Below, piece by piece: positions 6,185 through 8,097 of a stretch of 8,097 nt of DNA. The notes under the pieces were generated by a model that was not told the origin of the DNA, searched no databases, and saw only the letters and a program-made list of their open reading frames with translations. Position 1 is the stretch's first letter. Each line of letters starts with the position of its first letter. The DNA is from JAGXLC01 sp046545815 (GTDB lineage Bacteria > Bacteroidota > Bacteroidia > Bacteroidales > UBA12077): positions 1-8,097 of the forward strand of contig JBKGZA010000148.1 of NCBI GenBank assembly GCA_046545815.1, read 5' to 3'. The translations under genes were made by a program, and so were the position numbers.

Positions 6185-7816
6185 CTATTCTTCCTCCAGG
6201 AAAGGATATCTGTAATCCTTTGGAGGATTGAAATTTTCCTTGATGCTTCGCATGGATACCCACCGAAGCTGATTGATAAACGAGCCGGCTTTGTCATTGG
6301 TTCCCGATCCCCTTGCACCGCCAAATGGCTGCTGACCAACGATAGAACCGGTAGGTTTGTCATTTACATAGAAGTTGCCCGCTGTTTGCTGAAGTCGTCT
6401 GGTCAACCTATCGATCTCATATCGATCTTGTGAGAAGATGGCCCCTGTCAGGCCGTAGATGGAAGTATTATCTAAAATATCGAGTGTTTCTTCCACCTTA
6501 TTTTCGTCATAAACATAGACCGTTACGATTGGACCGAAAAGCTCTTCTTCCATGGTATAATAGTGGGGATCTGTTGTTTTGATCACCGTGGGATAGATGA
6601 AGTATCCCTCGGATTTGTCATATTGGCCTCCAATCAGAATTTCGGCTTCCTCATCTTTATTGGCCTTATCGATGGCAGCAGAATGCTTTTCAAAAGCCGC
6701 TTCATCAATGACCGCATTCATGAAGTTGGAAAAATCTTCGGGGGATCCTACCTTGATAGAGTTTACATCCTCCCTGACCTTTTCCAGTATCTCATCGGCC
6801 AGGTTGCTTGGTAAATATACCCTGGAGGCTGCAGAACACTTCTGGCCCTGATATTCGAAGGCACCTCTGGTAATCGCTGTGGCCACCGCTTCAGCATCTG
6901 CTTTGGGTGAGGCGAAGATATAATCCTTGCCGCCCGTTTCTCCTACGATTCTTGGATAGGTTTTGTATTTTTTGATGTTCTGTCCGATCTGGCCCCAGAC
7001 ATTTTGGAATACTGAAGTAGAACCGGTGAAATGAAATCCTGCAAAATCAGGATGTTGAAATACCACCTTACCTGCGGAAGGTCCGGATACAAACAGCATG
7101 TTGATTACCCCATCGGGAACACCGGCTTCCCTGAATATCTCCATGATCACGCTGGCGGCATACAGGTTGTTCTTCGAGGGTTTCCAGACAACAGTGTTGC
7201 CCATCATGGCCGGTGCAGCAGGGAGATTGGCTGTAATGGCCTGAAAATTGAAAGGTGTCAGGGCAAAGATGAATCCTTCCAATGGACGGTATTCCACACG
7301 ATTCCATACACCATCAGGAGAATAGACTTGCTGATTGTATATGTGGCTCATGAACTCCACCCCGTAGCGCATAAAATCTGCAAATTCACAAACCGTTTCT
7401 ATTTCTGCCTGATGACAGCTTTTAGAAGTTGCCAGCATAGCTGCTGCGTTGATCTTATAACGGTAAGGACCGGTAAGCAGTTCTCCGGCTTTGAGGAAGA
7501 TGGCGGCTCTTTCATGCCAGGGCATGGCAGCCCATTGTTTTTTGGCTTCCAAAGCCGCTTCAATGGCTTGTTTTACATGCGATTCATCGCCTTTGTGATA
7601 ATATCCCAAGGTGTGTTTTAGTTCATGGGGCGGATGAACGGGGACCTTGTTGTCCGTGCGTATTTCTTTGCCTCCGATGATCATGGGTATATCCATCTCT
7701 TTGGACTTGAGCTCGTGTAGCGCTTTTTTCAGCTCTTCACGATCCTTTGTTCCGGGTGCATAACTCCGGGCAGGTTCGTTTTTGGCTTTTGGGACCTGGA
7801 AAAATCCTTTGGGCAT
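6185..7816 (-). CDS. pruA: 1-pyrroline-5-carboxylate (L-glutamate gamma-semialdehyde) dehydrogenase
   Basis: 543 residues, the length of stand-alone P5C dehydrogenases of the ALDH4A1 type, rather than the PutA fusion. It oxidises glutamate gamma-semialdehyde, the open form of pyrroline-5-carboxylate, to glutamate with NAD+, the last step of proline and ornithine catabolism; it is cytosolic. Seen: an N-terminal family-specific region (1-60); LTPFNFQAITANLPAAPA and VVWKPS of the dinucleotide-binding fold; FTGST at about 263-267; the general base E293 in GETGGKD; and nucleophile C327 in YQGQKCSAASR. The 34-residue Glu-Cys spacing equals that of human ALDH4A1. The block PFGGARGSGTNDKAGS near the C-terminus is typical of P5C dehydrogenases. 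The ATG start gives the complete N-terminal extension. No proline dehydrogenase gene is in the window, so that step is probably encoded elsewhere. Confidence 0.95.
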   Translation of the reverse strand: MPKGFFQVPKAKNEPARSYAPGTKDREELKKALHELKSKEMDIPMIIGGKEIRTDNKVPVHPPHELKHTLGYYHKGDESHVKQAIEAALEAKKQWAAMPWHERAAIFLKAGELLTGPYRYKINAAAMLATSKSCHQAEIETVCEFADFMRYGVEFMSHIYNQQVYSPDGVWNRVEYRPLEGFIFALTPFNFQAITANLPAAPAMMGNTVVWKPSKNNLYAASVIMEIFREAGVPDGVINMLFVSGPSAGKVVFQHPDFAGFHFTGSTSVFQNVWGQIGQNIKKYKTYPRIVGETGGKDYIFASPKADAEAVATAITRGAFEYQGQKCSAASRVYLPSNLADEILEKVREDVNSIKVGSPEDFSNFMNAVIDEAAFEKHSAAIDKANKDEEAEILIGGQYDKSEGYFIYPTVIKTTDPHYYTMEEELFGPIVTVYVYDENKVEETLDILDNTSIYGLTGAIFSQDRYEIDRLTRRLQQTAGNFYVNDKPTGSIVGQQPFGGARGSGTNDKAGSFINQLRWVSMRSIKENFNPPKDYRYPFLEEE

Positions 7817-7853
7817 AACTGTCAGTTTTATAAGGTTAAACTTTACTTTTCAA

Positions 7854-7887
7854 CAAAACTAATAATTCTGGTCATAGTATATTATGA
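7854..7887 (-). promoter_or_regulatory. Putative pruA promoter with a palindrome at the -33 position
   Basis: On the minus strand TAGTTTTG (7861-7854) matches TAnnTTTG, 38 bases before the pruA ATG. No good TTTG element sits 19-21 bases further up. Instead the near-palindrome TCATAGTATATTATGA (7872-7887, arms TCATA/TATGA, 14 of 16 positions symmetric) covers that place. This arrangement suits an operator for a dimeric regulator, or activator dependence with a weak -33 element. The regulator is unknown. Confidence 0.4.
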
Positions 7888-7928
7888 ATATTGTCACTTT
7901 TTTGAATGGTTTTAGCAAATTATTCCGG

Positions 7929-8097
7929 GTGTCACTATTCAGTGTTATTGTTACCCCTCAACCTTTACGCTTATTCAGCGGTCTTTTACACTATACCCGG
8001 GGTTTTGTGCATCCTTATCACGGTATTGTATACCGATGCCACGGTTTTGTGCAGTAATTCCACACCCTTGTATATCATTTCGACACTATTGTGCACC
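7929..8097. repeat. Degenerate 21-base tandem repeat at the right edge
   Basis: CAC/GAC-led units start every 21 bases at 8019, 8040, 8061 and 8082 on the plus strand, and a related unit starts at 7998. Weaker copies are seen at 7977 and 7956, and shifted fragments back to about 7930. Nearly every unit keeps TTGT or a close variant at the same phase. The array runs off the window, so its total length is unknown. There are no unique spacers, so it is not a CRISPR. The period of exactly seven codons and the heptad pattern on the minus strand suggest a protein-coding repeat. Confidence 0.6.
7986..8097 (-). CDS. Partial: C-terminal heptad-repeat (coiled-coil-like) end of an unidentified protein
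   Basis: The 3' end of a minus-strand frame that enters from the right: 36 codons, then TAA at 7988-7986. It is five consecutive seven-residue units fitting [VILM]-[HY]-[NK]-[TSG]-V-x-x, for example IYKGVEL, LHKTVAS and VYNTVIR; the last unit has Pro in place of the fixed Val. Hydrophobic residues alternate 4 and 3 apart, as in a coiled coil, with Tyr/His and Asn/Lys at fixed outer positions. The units differ at the base level yet keep this residue pattern, which supports coding. The plus-strand reading of the same repeats is broken by a stop at 8052-8054. The stop lies at a Tyr/His position of the next unit (GTG TAA AAG ACC), so the frame probably once ran further. I do not recognise the protein. 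A non-coding tandem repeat remains possible because only its end is visible. Confidence 0.5.
   Translation of the reverse strand, partial: VHNSVEMIYKGVELLHKTVASVYNTVIRMHKTPGIV

Noticed and set aside
7031..7621. 196-codon plus-strand frame within pruA
   Set aside because: It is antisense to highly conserved dehydrogenase motifs, and its product has no recognisable domain, so it is a shadow of pruA.
2049..7816. Ornithine or proline degradation cluster joining the aminotransferase and pruA
   Set aside because: The genes are on opposite strands, separated by three unrelated genes, and the aminotransferase substrate is not determined.
7929..8097. CRISPR array
   Set aside because: The 21-base units are contiguous and degenerate, with no unique spacers and no cas genes nearby.
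7956..8097. Plus-strand coding of the 21-base repeats
   Set aside because: The in-phase plus-strand frame is interrupted by TAA at 8052-8054, while the minus-strand frame is open for all 36 codons to the window edge and has a better heptad pattern.

Overview
The window looks like chromosomal DNA from a member of the Bacteroidota, probably a Bacteroidales-type or related anaerobe; the genus cannot be told from the sequence. The base composition is moderately AT-rich. Start codons lack convincing Shine-Dalgarno sequences. Several intergenic spaces carry the Bacteroidota promoter signature TAnnTTTG close to the start codon, in one case with a TTTG element exactly 20 bases upstream. The proteins also fit this phylum, notably a short FtsB/DivIC-like protein and a secreted family of unknown function that I know only from Bacteroidota.

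Left part, plus strand (1-3233): an RlmI-type 23S rRNA cytosine methyltransferase; a separately promoted HD-domain predicted hydrolase; a short 3' remnant of a BNR/VPS10-type beta-propeller gene; and a class III PLP aminotransferase whose start codon overlaps the remnant's stop codon. Middle part, plus strand (3352-5612): a promoter, a secreted protein of unknown function, a compact hairpin, and a soluble GT-A (family 2) glycosyltransferase with a long C-terminal extension. These two genes are probably one transcription unit.

Right part, minus strand (5691-8097): the plus-strand genes converge on an FtsB/DivIC-like division protein across a short GA-rich repeat spacer. The division gene has its own well-formed promoter. 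Upstream of it lie a large imperfect inverted repeat and then pruA (1-pyrroline-5-carboxylate dehydrogenase), which has its own putative promoter and a near-palindrome at the expected -33 position. At the right edge is the 3' end of another minus-strand reading frame. It is built from exact 21-base (seven-codon) repeats that encode coiled-coil-like heptads. Its stop codon falls inside a repeat unit, and decayed units continue beyond it.

Most genes are housekeeping or metabolic, and I see no defence island, prophage, CRISPR array, complete transposon or RNA gene. The least explained features are the heptad-repeat gene end (7986-8097), the propeller-gene remnant (1870-2052), the inverted repeat at 6063-6141 and the secreted protein of unknown function.
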